NCBI GenBank assembly: GCA_036741235.1
Contig: DAINSQ010000020.1
Location: 1 to 42,979 of the forward strand
DNA: 42,979 nt
Direction: 5' to 3'
DNA from: JABWBR01 sp036741235
Lineage (GTDB): Bacteria > Bacteroidota > Bacteroidia > Chitinophagales > Saprospiraceae
Shown here: piece after piece, positions 25,361-33,670 of the stretch
How positions within the stretch are numbered: position 1 is the first letter of the stretch
How the letters are laid out: the number at the start of each line of letters is the position of its first letter
The notes under the pieces: model-generated
The model's database searches: none
What the model was told of the DNA's origin: nothing
Seen by the model: only the letters and a program-made list of their open reading frames with translations
Translations under genes and position numbers: made by a program

Positions 25361-26050
25361 ATGAAAAGCATACTAACAATATTGGCCGCCCTGTCATTTA
25401 CCCTGTCTGCAACGGCCCAAAAGCCCAAGCCGGCAAAAACGGCGGATGCTGAAATCAACGACCCAAAGGCTAAAGCCATACTCGACAAGATCAGCAAAAA
25501 ATACGACGGCTACGCTTCGCTGGAAGCCGTCTTCAACCTCGAAATCGAACTGCCCGAGCAAAACAAGGAAGTACAAAAGGGCAAAATAGCCCGCAAAGGC
25601 AAGCAGTATCTGGTAGAAGTCAACAACCAGGCGATGCTCAGCGACGGCAAGGCATTGTGGGTGATTCTGCACAAGAACAAGGAAGTCCAGATCAATGACC
25701 TGCCCGACCCCTCTGACGATGACAACCTGCTCTCGCCAGAGTCGATTTTCAGCTTTTACAAGAAAGGAAAATTTATCTATGCCCTGGTGAATGATTATAC
25801 CGAAAAGGGCAGGGCCTTGCAGCAAATTGAATTCAAACCCACCGATAAAGGCTCCGAGTATTCAAAACTGCGGCTGACGCTGGATAAAAAGACGTATGAA
25901 GTCATCAGCGTAAAGGCTTTTTCGAGAGACGGCTCGCGTTATACGTTCAGTTTTACCAAACTCACCCCCAACAAGTCTTTCGCCGCCAACTATTTTGCCT
26001 TCGACAAGGCCAAGTATCCGGGTTATCATATCGAGGATTTGAGGGAGTAA
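25361..26050 (+). CDS. LolA-like outer-membrane lipoprotein carrier family protein
   Basis: A 229-residue periplasmic protein with signal peptide MKSILTILAALSFTLSATAQ. The remainder has the LolA/LolB-like half-barrel pattern: KAILDKISKKYDGYASLEAVFNLEIELPE (helix then first strand, read in parts), GKIARKGKQYLVEVNNQAMLSDGKALWVILHKNKEV, SPESIFSFYKKGKF, and YSKLRLTLDKKTYEVISVKAFSRDGSRYTFSFTKL. In proteobacteria LolA ferries lipoproteins from the inner to the outer membrane; Bacteroidota homologues are presumed to do the same. The last 25 bases overlap the 3' end of the convergent dehydrogenase gene. Confidence 0.82.
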   Translation: MKSILTILAALSFTLSATAQKPKPAKTADAEINDPKAKAILDKISKKYDGYASLEAVFNLEIELPEQNKEVQKGKIARKGKQYLVEVNNQAMLSDGKALWVILHKNKEVQINDLPDPSDDDNLLSPESIFSFYKKGKFIYALVNDYTEKGRALQQIEFKPTDKGSEYSKLRLTLDKKTYEVISVKAFSRDGSRYTFSFTKLTPNKSFAANYFAFDKAKYPGYHIEDLRE

Positions 26051-27177
26051 CGCCGCAGTAAGGGGCTACACCGGTAGCGGTCTTCGCGATAAGTATCGTA
26101 CAGTTCGTCAAGCACCTTTACACAGGCCGCATATCCCCATTCCCGGGCCCATTGCAGTAATCCCCTGGGATAATTAACCCCTTTGGTCATGGCCGTGTCG
26201 ATATCATCGGCGGAGGCGATGCCCCAGTGCAGGGCGTCGGCGGCTTCATTAATCAACATCGCCAGGATGCGGTTTCTGATGTTTTCGCCCAAACGGATAT
26301 CCTGTAAAGGCGCTGGGCGCTGGGCGCCATCGGCGTAGTTGTAAAACCCGCGGCCTGATTTTCTGCCCAGGTAGCCGGCTTCTACCAATCTTTTTTGTGA
26401 AAAGGCGGGTTTATAACGCGGGTCGTAAAAAAACGCCTGGAATACCGTTTCCGTAACGGTGTAATTCACATCGTGGCCTATAAAATCCATTAGCTCAAAC
26501 GGCCCCATGCGGAAGCCCCCCAACTCGGTCATCGCCCAGTCAATGGTGGCTATATCCGCTATCCCTTCCTCGTAGATGCGCAACGCTTCTCCGTAAAAAG
26601 GCCGGGCAATGCGATTCACGATAAACCCGGGCGTATCTTTGGCCAACACCGGGTATTTACCCCATTGTTTCATGATAAGCGCGGCATACGCGGGCAACTC
26701 AGGCGCCGTTTGCACGGCAGGGATCACCTCCACCAATTGCATGACCGGCGGCGGGTTGAAAAAATGCAGGCCTAATACGCGCTCCGGCAGCCGGCAAGCT
26801 GCGGCTATTGATGTGATCGATAACGAGGAAGTATTGCTGGCTAAAATACATTCATCGCTCACAATATTTTCTAACTGCTGAAACACGGAACGCTTGACCT
26901 CCAGTTTTTCTACAATCGCCTCAATGACCATTTCGGCATCGCGCAGTTCTTCTATGGCGAGTGTGAGCGATATGCGGTTCAATATCTCTCTTCCCGCTTC
27001 CTCGCTGATTTTGCTTTTTTCTACCAGCCTGTTTATGCCGGCCGAAAGGGCGGCCTGGGCTTTTGGTAATGCTTCGGGCGAACTATCGCAAAGTATGACT
27101 TCGTGCCCCGCAATAGCCGCCACCTGGGCTATGCCCGCGCCCATGGCGCCGCTGCCGATAATACCGATCGTATTCAT
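26026..27177 (-). CDS. 3-hydroxyacyl-CoA dehydrogenase (two C-terminal domains)
   Basis: A 383-residue cytoplasmic enzyme that oxidises 3-hydroxyacyl-CoA with NAD in beta-oxidation or related routes. The N-terminal Rossmann motif is IGSGAMGAGIAQVAAIAGH (residues 7-25); VIEAIVEKLEVKR, ASNTSSLSI and the catalytic-His motif GLHFFNPPPVMQLVEV follow (about 136-151). The first C-terminal helical domain starts near 187 (FIVNRIARPFYGEALRIYEEG), and a second, shorter one follows near 297 (NRILAMLINEAADALHWGIAS, then GVNYPRGLLQWA), as in PaaH/Hbd enzymes with duplicated C-domains. The terminal residues (YSLKSSI) come from the stretch shared with the convergent LolA-like gene. Divergent from the Rrf2 regulator at 27347. 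Confidence 0.92.
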   Translation of the reverse strand: MNTIGIIGSGAMGAGIAQVAAIAGHEVILCDSSPEALPKAQAALSAGINRLVEKSKISEEAGREILNRISLTLAIEELRDAEMVIEAIVEKLEVKRSVFQQLENIVSDECILASNTSSLSITSIAAACRLPERVLGLHFFNPPPVMQLVEVIPAVQTAPELPAYAALIMKQWGKYPVLAKDTPGFIVNRIARPFYGEALRIYEEGIADIATIDWAMTELGGFRMGPFELMDFIGHDVNYTVTETVFQAFFYDPRYKPAFSQKRLVEAGYLGRKSGRGFYNYADGAQRPAPLQDIRLGENIRNRILAMLINEAADALHWGIASADDIDTAMTKGVNYPRGLLQWAREWGYAACVKVLDELYDTYREDRYRCSPLLRRYSLKSSI

Positions 27178-27255
27178 ATTATGATGCGCTGTTTAACTCA
27201 ATATTTTTTTCAAAAATAAGGTTTTATCCACGGTTAGTGCCGGAACAAAGCGTCT

Positions 27256-27283
27256 GCATGCGCTATTTTTTGAAAAATCATGC
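27256..27283. promoter_or_regulatory. palindrome between the dehydrogenase and Rrf2 genes, possible operator
   Basis: GCATG at 27256-27260 and CATGC at 27279-27283 bracket ATTTTT/AAAAAT (27265-27270 and 27273-27278), with a four-base offset on one side. It lies in the shared divergent region just upstream of the candidate Rrf2-gene promoter. Operator function is inference. Confidence 0.3.
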
Positions 27284-27286
27284 TTA

Positions 27287-27321
27287 TTTGTTGGCAAATC
27301 AAAATGTTGGTTGTAGATTTA
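27287..27321 (+). promoter_or_regulatory. candidate Bacteroidota-type promoter of the Rrf2 gene
   Basis: TTTGTTG at 27287-27293 could act as the -33 element and TAGATTTA at 27314-27321 matches the -7 consensus TAnnTTTG at seven of eight positions, with a spacer of 20 bases from the TTG. Transcription would begin about 20 bases before the start codon at 27347. Confidence 0.4.
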
Positions 27322-27346
27322 AGACAAAATTATCCGAATAACGCCT

Positions 27347-27790
27347 ATGAAAGCCCTCTCCATGAATGCCGTTTACGGATTGCGCGCGCTGATGTACATA
27401 GCAGCCCAGCGCGAACAGGAGGGTTTTGTGAGTATCCGCAAGATTTCGGAGGATTTGGATATATCCTTCCATTTTCTCACCAAAATTCTGCAAACCTTGA
27501 CGCAGCATCACATTCTACACTCGCAGCGAGGGCCGGCAGGCGGAGTGGCGCTGGTCAAAGCCTCTGATCAAATTACATTGCTGGACATCATCTATATCCT
27601 GGAAGGCGAGCGGTATTTCAACGAATGTTTTCTGGGATTGCCCGGTTGCGGCGAGCAGCAGCCATGCCCTGTTCACGATTTTTGGAGGGGTATCACAATG
27701 ACCATGAAGGATAAATTCAGCCGAACTACGCTGGCCGAATTAAGCGACAAGGTGCGCAGCGGAGAGGTAAGATTGGTGTCGTGTATGTAG
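27347..27790 (+). CDS. Rrf2 family transcriptional regulator with Fe-S cysteines
   Basis: A 147-residue winged-helix regulator. The opening NAVYGLRALMYIAAQ and the recognition region FVSIRKISEDLDISFHFLTKILQTLT then GPAGGVAL are textbook Rrf2. Three cysteines, C94, C101 and C107 (ECFLGLPGCGEQQPC), occupy the cluster-binding loop, spaced like those of IscR/NsrR-type members, so iron-sulfur or nitric-oxide/redox sensing is likely. The target genes are unknown; the divergent dehydrogenase and the fasciclin lipoprotein gene 63 bases downstream are candidates. A TAnnTTTG-type promoter and a palindrome lie upstream. Confidence 0.92.
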   Translation: MKALSMNAVYGLRALMYIAAQREQEGFVSIRKISEDLDISFHFLTKILQTLTQHHILHSQRGPAGGVALVKASDQITLLDIIYILEGERYFNECFLGLPGCGEQQPCPVHDFWRGITMTMKDKFSRTTLAELSDKVRSGEVRLVSCM

Positions 27791-27853
27791 CGACATTTTT
27801 TTTTGCATTATAAAGACTAAATACTCTTTAATCTTAAATAAAATTTGATCATC

Positions 27854-28423
27854 ATGAAATCAATGCGAATGACTAACGCTATTTTGGCAGGAGTACTTGT
27901 AGTACTATTTTTGGGGTGCAGCGGCAACAAGTCGGCAGACAATGCAACTGCCGCAGGAGAGGAAAGCGGCGCAACAACCGTAGGCGGGCAGGCCGCTGTA
28001 AATGACGATGATTCTATGAAAGACGTCGTAAAAGTAGCGGCGGGTTCGCCCGACCACAAAACGCTGGTAGCTGCCGTGACTGCCGCCGAGTTGCTCGACG
28101 TTTTGTCGAACGTTGGCCCCTTTACGGTTTTTGCTCCTACCGACGAGGCTTTTGGCAAACTACCTGCCGGCACGGTTGAAGGCTTGCTCAAACCCGAAAA
28201 GAAAACCGACTTGCAGAATATTCTACAATACCATGTGACAACTTCAATGTTGCGCGCCGATTTCTTCCAGGATGGCCAGGTTTTGGCCATGGCCAACGGC
28301 GGCAGCGCTACGATGAGCGTCAAAGACGGCAAGATTCAAATCAACGGCGCTAATATTGTTGCTACCGTTCCGGCTTCTAATGGTATTGTTCACGTTATTG
28401 ACGCCGTGTTGCTGCCTCAATAA
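27854..28423 (+). CDS. fasciclin (FAS1) domain lipoprotein
   Basis: A 189-residue lipoprotein. Start ATG 27854 gives a signal with lipobox FLGC and acylated Cys22; the earlier TTG in frame would add three residues. After a low-complexity Gly/Ala/Asp linker, residues about 60-189 form one FAS1 domain: KTLVAAVTAAELLDVLSNVGPFTVFAPTDEAF (H1 region, read in parts), LQNILQYHV, and ASNGIVHVIDAVLLPQ (H2 region). FAS1 domains mediate adhesion or bind small lipophilic ligands; in Bacteroidota small FAS1 lipoproteins are common and uncharacterised. Downstream of rrf2-type gene on the same strand. Confidence 0.92.
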   Translation: MKSMRMTNAILAGVLVVLFLGCSGNKSADNATAAGEESGATTVGGQAAVNDDDSMKDVVKVAAGSPDHKTLVAAVTAAELLDVLSNVGPFTVFAPTDEAFGKLPAGTVEGLLKPEKKTDLQNILQYHVTTSMLRADFFQDGQVLAMANGGSATMSVKDGKIQINGANIVATVPASNGIVHVIDAVLLPQ

Positions 28424-28434
28424 GCGACTAGCGA

Positions 28435-30159
28435 CTACAACGCTCCCTGCTTCAACTGCGCTACCGCATAGTTGGCGGCGCGGGCGGTGAGGGCCATGTA
28501 CAGGATGGAAGGGCTCTGATTGCCGGTACTGGTCATGCAGGCGCCATCGGTCACAAATACATTTTGGCAGTGGTGCAGTTGGTTCCATTTATTGAGTAGC
28601 GAAGTAGCGGGGTCGTGGCCCATCCTGGCGCCGCCCATCTCGTGGATATCGAGGCCGGGCGGCTGCCGGGTATCGTTGGTGCGGATGTTGACGGCGCCGG
28701 CGGCTTCGAGCATGGCGCGACCCTGCTCCAGAAAATCGCGCAGCATCTTTTCGTCATTGTCGTCGTAGGCTACCGAGGTCACCAGCAGCGGTATGCCCCA
28801 TTTGTCGCGTTGGTCGGCGCTGAGCCGCACGTGGTTGGTCGCTTTGGGTATGGTTTCGCCCTGCATATACATATAAGCGCCCCAGGTACCGGGTTCGCTG
28901 ATCGCTTCTTTGAAAGCGGCGCCCAACATCGGCTCGATGCCTTTATCGCTCAATTTTTCGCGATAAGCGCCTGAAAAGATCGTATAGCCGCCTATAAAAT
29001 CGGTTTCCTGGCGGTGCAGATTGCGGAAATTGGCGATGATGCACTCCACAGGACGGGTTACGCGGTAATATTTGTCTTTGAAACCTTCGAAATCGCCGCC
29101 CATATTGCCGCGGTAGTTGTGAAAGCAGATGTACTTGCCCAGCAACCCGTTGTCGTTGCCCAGCCCGTTGGGGAACCGGCCGGAAGTGGAGTTGAGCAAA
29201 ATGAGGTTGGTGTTCAGCGCCGAAGCGTTGACGAAAATAATCCTGGAAAAATATTCCGTTGCCTCGCCCGTCTGGGCATTGATCACGCGCACGCCGGTTG
29301 CGCGGCCTTTTTCCTCGTCGAACATGATGGAATGCACCACGGAGTGGGGCGCTACGGTAAGGTTGCCGGTCTGCTGCGCCCAGGGCAGGGTGCTGGTCAC
29401 CGAGCTAAAATACCCTCCGTAGGGACAGCCGCGCATGCACAGGTTGCGGTTTTGGCATTGTCCGCGCCCCTGTTTGGTGTGAATTTCCTGTGGCTGGGTG
29501 ATATGCGCCCAGCGACCGGAGACATAGTGGCGTTTGAATTTTTTCCAGAGTATTTCTTTCAGGTGTTGCTCTACGCAATTGAGTTCGTAACCGGGTAGAA
29601 ACTCGCCGTCGGGCATCGATTCGATACCTTCTTTGACGCCGCATACGCCGATAAAGCGCTCTACATGGCTGTACCAGGGCGCCACGTCATCGTATCTGAC
29701 GGGCCAGTCGACAGCGTAGCCGAAGCGTTGCGGAGCAGTGAATTCAAAGTTGCTCCAGCGCTGGCAGGCGCGCCCCCAGGTGAGCGATTTGCCGCCTACC
29801 TGGTAGCCGCGGATCCAATCGAAGGGTTTTTCCTGTATGTAGGGGTGGTCGGCGTCTTCTATAAAAAAATGCGCCGTGTCGGCGGCATAACCCGCCGCTT
29901 TGGAGATCAACGGATTTTTTTTGAGTTGCTCGCGGGTCAGATGCCCGCGATAGGGCAATTCCCAGGGCGGCGTATTGTAGGTCGGATAATCAATAATGTG
30001 TTTTACATCGCGCCCGCGCTCTAGCACCAGCGTTTTCAGGCCGTGCTCGCAGAGTTCTTTGGCTGCCCAGCCCCCGCTGATACCGCTGCCGATTACGATG
30101 GCGTCGTAGGTGTTGGCAGATTTGCCTTTGACGTTGATGTTGTTGGTATGGTCTTGCAT
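28435..30159 (-). CDS. GMC family oxidoreductase (FAD-dependent)
   Basis: A 574-residue flavoprotein from ATG 30159 (MQDHTNNINVKG); the open frame to 30213 is probably not used. The FAD-binding GSGISGGWAAKEL with ending TLVLERG marks the N-terminal GMC domain. A cysteine cluster C-Q-N-R-N-L-C-M-R-G-C lies near residue 252, as found in the GMC subgroup close to gluconate 2-dehydrogenase alpha subunits. The C-terminal GMC motif is GGARMGHDP, then FVTDGACMTSTGNQSPSILYMALTARAANY (read in parts) with the catalytic His-Asn region. Such enzymes oxidise sugar or alcohol groups; the usual small gamma-subunit gene is not adjacent. There is no clear Sec signal; a Tat signal is also absent. Convergent with the fasciclin gene. 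Confidence 0.9.
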   Translation of the reverse strand: MQDHTNNINVKGKSANTYDAIVIGSGISGGWAAKELCEHGLKTLVLERGRDVKHIIDYPTYNTPPWELPYRGHLTREQLKKNPLISKAAGYAADTAHFFIEDADHPYIQEKPFDWIRGYQVGGKSLTWGRACQRWSNFEFTAPQRFGYAVDWPVRYDDVAPWYSHVERFIGVCGVKEGIESMPDGEFLPGYELNCVEQHLKEILWKKFKRHYVSGRWAHITQPQEIHTKQGRGQCQNRNLCMRGCPYGGYFSSVTSTLPWAQQTGNLTVAPHSVVHSIMFDEEKGRATGVRVINAQTGEATEYFSRIIFVNASALNTNLILLNSTSGRFPNGLGNDNGLLGKYICFHNYRGNMGGDFEGFKDKYYRVTRPVECIIANFRNLHRQETDFIGGYTIFSGAYREKLSDKGIEPMLGAAFKEAISEPGTWGAYMYMQGETIPKATNHVRLSADQRDKWGIPLLVTSVAYDDNDEKMLRDFLEQGRAMLEAAGAVNIRTNDTRQPPGLDIHEMGGARMGHDPATSLLNKWNQLHHCQNVFVTDGACMTSTGNQSPSILYMALTARAANYAVAQLKQGAL

Positions 30160-30286
30160 GGCGGCGGCAATTTGTATTCCCAATGCCAATATAGGGATTT
30201 GTTGGATAACCAAAACAATGCCCTATTTAACTACCCAACCCTGGCGCCTGGACTGAGCGTCTTGGCAATAAAAAACAACCGACTTA

Positions 30287-30685
30287 ATGAAAAACAAAAC
30301 AATCCTGCCATTAGTGCTCGGCATAATACTTGCTGCGGCAGCGTGCCGAAAAGAAAACGAATGCGAACTCCCAACGGGCATTCAAGGCGAATGGATATGG
30401 AAGCAATCAGTGGGCGGTTTTGGCGGGTGGACGCTCACCCCGGAAAGCGAGATGATCACCCGCAAGTTGAAAATTGACGACTTGCTGTATCAGGAATTTG
30501 TCAATGATTCGCTGGTAATCAGTGAAGAGTACGATCTCGATATCAGAGATGAAACGTTTTTTGGGACAAACACCTACCTCGTCGTCGAAAATCATGCGGA
30601 ATACGCCGCCAAAATAGAAGGCGCCAAGCTGGAATTATACGAGTTGTGTTTCGATTGTTTTACCCACGAATACAAACGGCAGTAG
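30287..30685 (+). CDS. small lipoprotein, function unknown
   Basis: A 132-residue lipoprotein: signal MKNKTILPLVLGIILAAAAC with acylation site Cys20. The mature part begins RKENECELPTGIQGEWIWKQSVGGFGGWTLTP, the W-x-W-x-x-S-x-G-G-x-x-G-x-T pattern seen in numerous small Bacteroidota lipoproteins of lipocalin-like fold, followed by alternating strands to the end. No enzymatic motif. Convergent with the DinB/YfiT gene, 12 bases between stops. Function not assignable. Confidence 0.78.
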   Translation: MKNKTILPLVLGIILAAAACRKENECELPTGIQGEWIWKQSVGGFGGWTLTPESEMITRKLKIDDLLYQEFVNDSLVISEEYDLDIRDETFFGTNTYLVVENHAEYAAKIEGAKLELYELCFDCFTHEYKRQ

Positions 30686-30697
30686 GTGTTGGCGTTA

Positions 30698-31234
30698 TCA
30701 ATTCCAGTTTTTCGCTTTTATTAACGCAGTAATGTGCCCCAGGTGATGATTGCAATGCCAGGCATAAAGGCCGGTATTTTCATCGAGGCGATACACCGTG
30801 CCGTATTCGGGGTGGACGAAAGTGCGACTAAAATCTTCAGTGCTCATATTGCGGAGCAGCATTGTCCAGCGCGCGTGAATTCCTTCCAACATCTGCAGTG
30901 CTGGTCCTACCGGCATATGCAAACTATCGGGCAGGGCGGCCCAGCTGTCCTGATCGTAGGGTTTGATCGTCGGCTGGTCCTCAGTCAGGGCTAACTTGAG
31001 CCTGATCATGGCATTCATGTGACTATCGGCGCAGTGATTCACCACCTGTCTGACCGTCCAGCCGCCCGGGCGGTATGCTGTATCGAGTTGTTCATCGCTC
31101 AGCGATTGTACGGCAGCGCTGAGGCGTTCGGGGAAAGTCGATATATCAGAGATATAAGCTTTAAGCAGCGCTTCAGTGACATTGGCCGGACGAACGAATC
31201 GTCCAACGGGATATTGCAGGGTTTCCAGCGACAT
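30698..31234 (-). CDS. DinB superfamily protein, YfiT/BstA-like metal-dependent enzyme
   Basis: A 178-residue four-helix DinB-type protein. The N-terminus (LQYPVGRFVRPANVT) and the His triad H67 (VVNHCADSH), H160 and H164 (AWHCNHHLGHI) match the metal-binding arrangement of YfiT, which in Bacillus is a bacillithiol transferase. Family knowledge suggests thiol transfer; in this organism the thiol is unknown. Fifty-six bases separate it from the membrane protein gene upstream on the same strand (31291-31701), so the two may be cotranscribed. Confidence 0.88.
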   Translation of the reverse strand: MSLETLQYPVGRFVRPANVTEALLKAYISDISTFPERLSAAVQSLSDEQLDTAYRPGGWTVRQVVNHCADSHMNAMIRLKLALTEDQPTIKPYDQDSWAALPDSLHMPVGPALQMLEGIHARWTMLLRNMSTEDFSRTFVHPEYGTVYRLDENTGLYAWHCNHHLGHITALIKAKNWN

Positions 31235-31290
31235 GTATATGGATTTTGGACAATTATTTGATTTATTGGGGTTTAGCCGGGGATATTGCG

Positions 31291-31701
31291 TTATTGTTTC
31301 GTTGCCAATTTTCCCGCCAAATACCCCATCGGCAGGTAAGCGCCTGCGAGGTCCACGATATTAAACCACATAGGCGAAGGCAGCATAAATACGTTGGCAA
31401 TTCCGCCCAGGAGGAAAAAAGCGCTGACGCCCAGCGCAAATTTTGTTTTGTGGGTGGCGGCTATCAGCGCCGCTACCAGGCCGCCGGCAAGCGAGCCCAG
31501 CGCATGGGCTAAAAACGGCATAATGAAATGTTTGGGCTGGAACAAATGCATGGAGGCTTTAAGTCCTTCTGCCGTTGTAACGTCAGCCCCTTCCGGCGGC
31601 GGAATGACGGAGCCGCTGATCATAATAATGCCCATGTTGACAACGCTGCCCACAACGATGCCGGCAATCACAGCCAGGATGTTTTTGATAACAGGGTTCA
31701 T
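31291..31701 (-). CDS. small four-helix membrane protein, function unknown
   Basis: A 136-residue integral membrane protein with about four hydrophobic segments: IKNILAVIAGIVVGSVVNMGIIM, FIMPFLAHALGSLAGGLVAALIA, FALGVSAFFLLGGIANVF and FNIVDLAGAYLPMGYLAGKLA (all read in parts). The G-x-x-x-G packing pattern in several helices suggests tight packing. No catalytic motif. Small inner-membrane proteins of this make-up are frequent in Bacteroidota; function unknown. Likely in an operon with the downstream DinB gene. Confidence 0.7.
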   Translation of the reverse strand: MNPVIKNILAVIAGIVVGSVVNMGIIMISGSVIPPPEGADVTTAEGLKASMHLFQPKHFIMPFLAHALGSLAGGLVAALIAATHKTKFALGVSAFFLLGGIANVFMLPSPMWFNIVDLAGAYLPMGYLAGKLATKQ

Positions 31702-31982
31702 GATTAAATGGTGTTTGTGAATAATGGCGTTGAAATAGCTGAGGTAAACCTTAGTCGCAACAATATACTACATTTTGTATTTTATTTATAAAATTCTAAA
31801 CATATTTATTTTATCGATCCCAATCAATCATCCCCCCCTCCCCCCCTCCCACACTCCCACACAAGGCACATTTATAACGGGAACGCTGGTTGTGCCCTCC
31901 CTCCCACACTCCCACACTCCCACACTCCCAAATTCCCTCGCCAAACCCTAGCTTTGTGCATCACCAGCAACCAACCTTCGCC
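31702..31982. other. intergenic region with CCCACACT satellite
   Basis: 281 bases. After an AT-rich part come poly-C blocks (31832-31850), two copies of CCCACACT at 31848-31863 (the second degenerate), a 39-base unique stretch bounded by GGCACA and TGTGCC (31865-31870 and 31891-31896), and 3.5 further copies of CCCACACT at 31903-31930. No gene or promoter is clear. Confidence 0.65.
31848..31930. repeat. CCCACACT microsatellite in two clusters
   Basis: Exact octamers begin at 31848, 31903, 31911 and 31919, with partial copies at 31856 and 31927. Copy number of such a tract is expected to vary by slippage. It lies 53 bases upstream of the methyltransferase start codon. Confidence 0.85.
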
Positions 31983-32693
31983 ATGATCAAAGCAAAAATC
32001 ATCGCGGCATATGAGCAAATGGCCGATAAGTACAACGAACTGATCGAGCACAAGCCGCACAACGCCTACTACGACCGCCCCAACACCCTGGCGCTATTGC
32101 CCGATATTGCGGGAAAGGCCGTCCTCGACGCGGCCTGCGGCCCCGGCAAATACGCCGAAATACTGATGGCGGGCGGCGCCGAAGTGACCGGCTTTGATAT
32201 CAGTCCGCGCATGGTGGAATTGGCGATAAGTCGCAACAACGGACAAGGCACGTTTTTTGTGCACGATTTTTCAACGCCCCTCACTACGCTCGGCGACGCA
32301 TCATTTGATGTGGTGTTGTGCGCGCTGGCTTTGCACTACCTGGAAGACTGGACGCTTACCATTCGGGAATTTAACCGGGTATTAAAACCCGGGGGTTGTC
32401 TGGTGATTTCGACGGAACATTCTTTTTTTGAGTATAATTTTTTTGAATCAAAAAAATATTTTGAAGTCGAACACGTCAAGTGCACCTGGAAGGGATTTGG
32501 GCAACCTATTGAAGTGAACAGTTATAGAAGGCCTTTGCAGGAGTGTATTGCGCCGTTGACAGACAACGGCTTTTTAATTGAAAAATTGGTAGAACCCCGG
32601 CCGGTACCCGAATTTGAAAAATACGACCCCCGGCATTACAAAGAGTTAAATGAATTTCCGTCTTTTATGTGCATAAGAGCAATAAAAAGATAA
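31983..32693 (+). CDS. class I SAM-dependent methyltransferase
   Basis: A 236-residue cytoplasmic methyltransferase of the Methyltransf_11/UbiE-like type, from ATG 31983 (MIKAKIIAAYEQMADKYNELIE). The frame is open upstream through the CCCACACT satellite, but that part is not protein-like. Motif I is KAVLDAACGPGKYAEILM with VTGFDISPRMVELA; motif post-I and II follow as SFDVVLCALALHYLEDW, and RVLKPGGCLVIST is motif III. The C-terminal part contains a cap-like segment (VEHVKCTWKGFGQPIEV). The acceptor substrate cannot be told. Sixteen bases before the EEP gene on the same strand, so probably cotranscribed. Confidence 0.9.
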   Translation: MIKAKIIAAYEQMADKYNELIEHKPHNAYYDRPNTLALLPDIAGKAVLDAACGPGKYAEILMAGGAEVTGFDISPRMVELAISRNNGQGTFFVHDFSTPLTTLGDASFDVVLCALALHYLEDWTLTIREFNRVLKPGGCLVISTEHSFFEYNFFESKKYFEVEHVKCTWKGFGQPIEVNSYRRPLQECIAPLTDNGFLIEKLVEPRPVPEFEKYDPRHYKELNEFPSFMCIRAIKR

Positions 32694-32709
32694 TCAAAAA
32701 CCAATCGGT

Positions 32710-33543
32710 ATGAAAGCGATCAAAATATACCCGGTTTTATTAGTCGCATTTTTCACTTGTATGAAAACCAACGGCCAGCTTCACATCATGACCTACAACC
32801 TCCGTTTTGACAATCCGAGAGACAATGAAGATGCGTGGACGGAGCGTCGGGACGAAGTGGTTCAACTTCTCGATTATTATGCCCCCGATTTTTTTGGCAC
32901 GCAGGAAGGTTTGCACGGCCAAATAGAATACATACAGAAAGGGCTGCCCGGTTACGCTTACGTCGGCGGCGGCAGAGACGACGGCAGGCAAAAAGGCGAA
33001 TATTGCGCTTTATTTTACGACAACTTGAAATTCGAACTCGTAAAAACCAACACTTTCTGGCTATCGGAAAGTCAGGATACCGCCTCCGTAGGCTGGGACG
33101 CCGCCCTGACCAGAATATGCACTTACGGCGCTTTTCGGAGCAAAAAAAACGGCGATATGCTACACGTATTTAACGCCCATTTCGACCACATGGGTGTGCA
33201 GGCGCGCGAGATGTCGGCCAGGTTGATCCTGAAAAAAATAGATGAATTCGGCCTGTCCGGCCAAAAAATAATTGTCATGGGCGATTTCAACAGCAAGCCC
33301 GAAACGGCGCCCATCCAGGTCCTGCGCGAAAAGCTGGACGATGCTGCGGCTATTTCCCGCAAACCGCTATACGGTCCGCCGGGCACCTTCAATGCCTTTG
33401 ACTATCAAATCATTCCGCAAGACCGGATCGACTACATTTTCACCCAAAACCTGAAAGTGCTGCGCTACCGCCATATCAACGACAAGCGCCGCAACGGCCG
33501 CTGCGTTTCTGATCATCTGCCGGTGTTGGCGGAGGTGGAGTGA
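32710..33543 (+). CDS. secreted endonuclease/exonuclease/phosphatase (EEP) family hydrolase
   Basis: A 277-residue metal-dependent phosphodiesterase/phosphatase with a signal-like N-terminus (IYPVLLVAFFTCMKTNGQ). Motifs of the EEP fold are clear: MTYNLRFDNPRDNED (Asn ligand), FFGTQEG (Glu ligand for magnesium), VFNAHFDHMG (catalytic His/Asp region), MGDFNSKPETAP and CVSDHLPVLAEVE (terminal D-H pair). Close relatives hydrolyse sugar-phosphate, phospholipid or nucleic-acid phosphodiesters outside the cytoplasm. The substrate is unknown. Second gene of a probable operon with the methyltransferase. An inverted repeat and gene debris follow. Confidence 0.9.
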   Translation: MKAIKIYPVLLVAFFTCMKTNGQLHIMTYNLRFDNPRDNEDAWTERRDEVVQLLDYYAPDFFGTQEGLHGQIEYIQKGLPGYAYVGGGRDDGRQKGEYCALFYDNLKFELVKTNTFWLSESQDTASVGWDAALTRICTYGAFRSKKNGDMLHVFNAHFDHMGVQAREMSARLILKKIDEFGLSGQKIIVMGDFNSKPETAPIQVLREKLDDAAAISRKPLYGPPGTFNAFDYQIIPQDRIDYIFTQNLKVLRYRHINDKRRNGRCVSDHLPVLAEVE

Positions 33544-33554
33544 GGTTTTTTTCA

Positions 33555-33612
33555 CCACAGCGTCAAACGGAGTAAAACGGAGTGGCGCGGAGTTTTTTAT
33601 ATTACGCTGTGG
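33555..33612. repeat. inverted repeat CCACAGCGT / ACGCTGTGG downstream of the EEP gene
   Basis: A perfect 9-base pair match between 33555-33563 and 33604-33612 with a 40-base loop; another CGCTGTGGT occurs at 33631-33639, so alternative pairing is possible. It may be a weak transcript end or debris of a repeat. Confidence 0.5.
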
Positions 33613-33670
33613 CACTCTGAAAAACAGTACCGCTGTGGTTAGAAATCTTGTCCTCCTGGTTTTTACGAAC

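Noticed and set aside
29014..29598. 194-codon plus-strand frame inside the GMC gene
   Set aside because: Mirror of a gene with clear FAD and GMC motifs.
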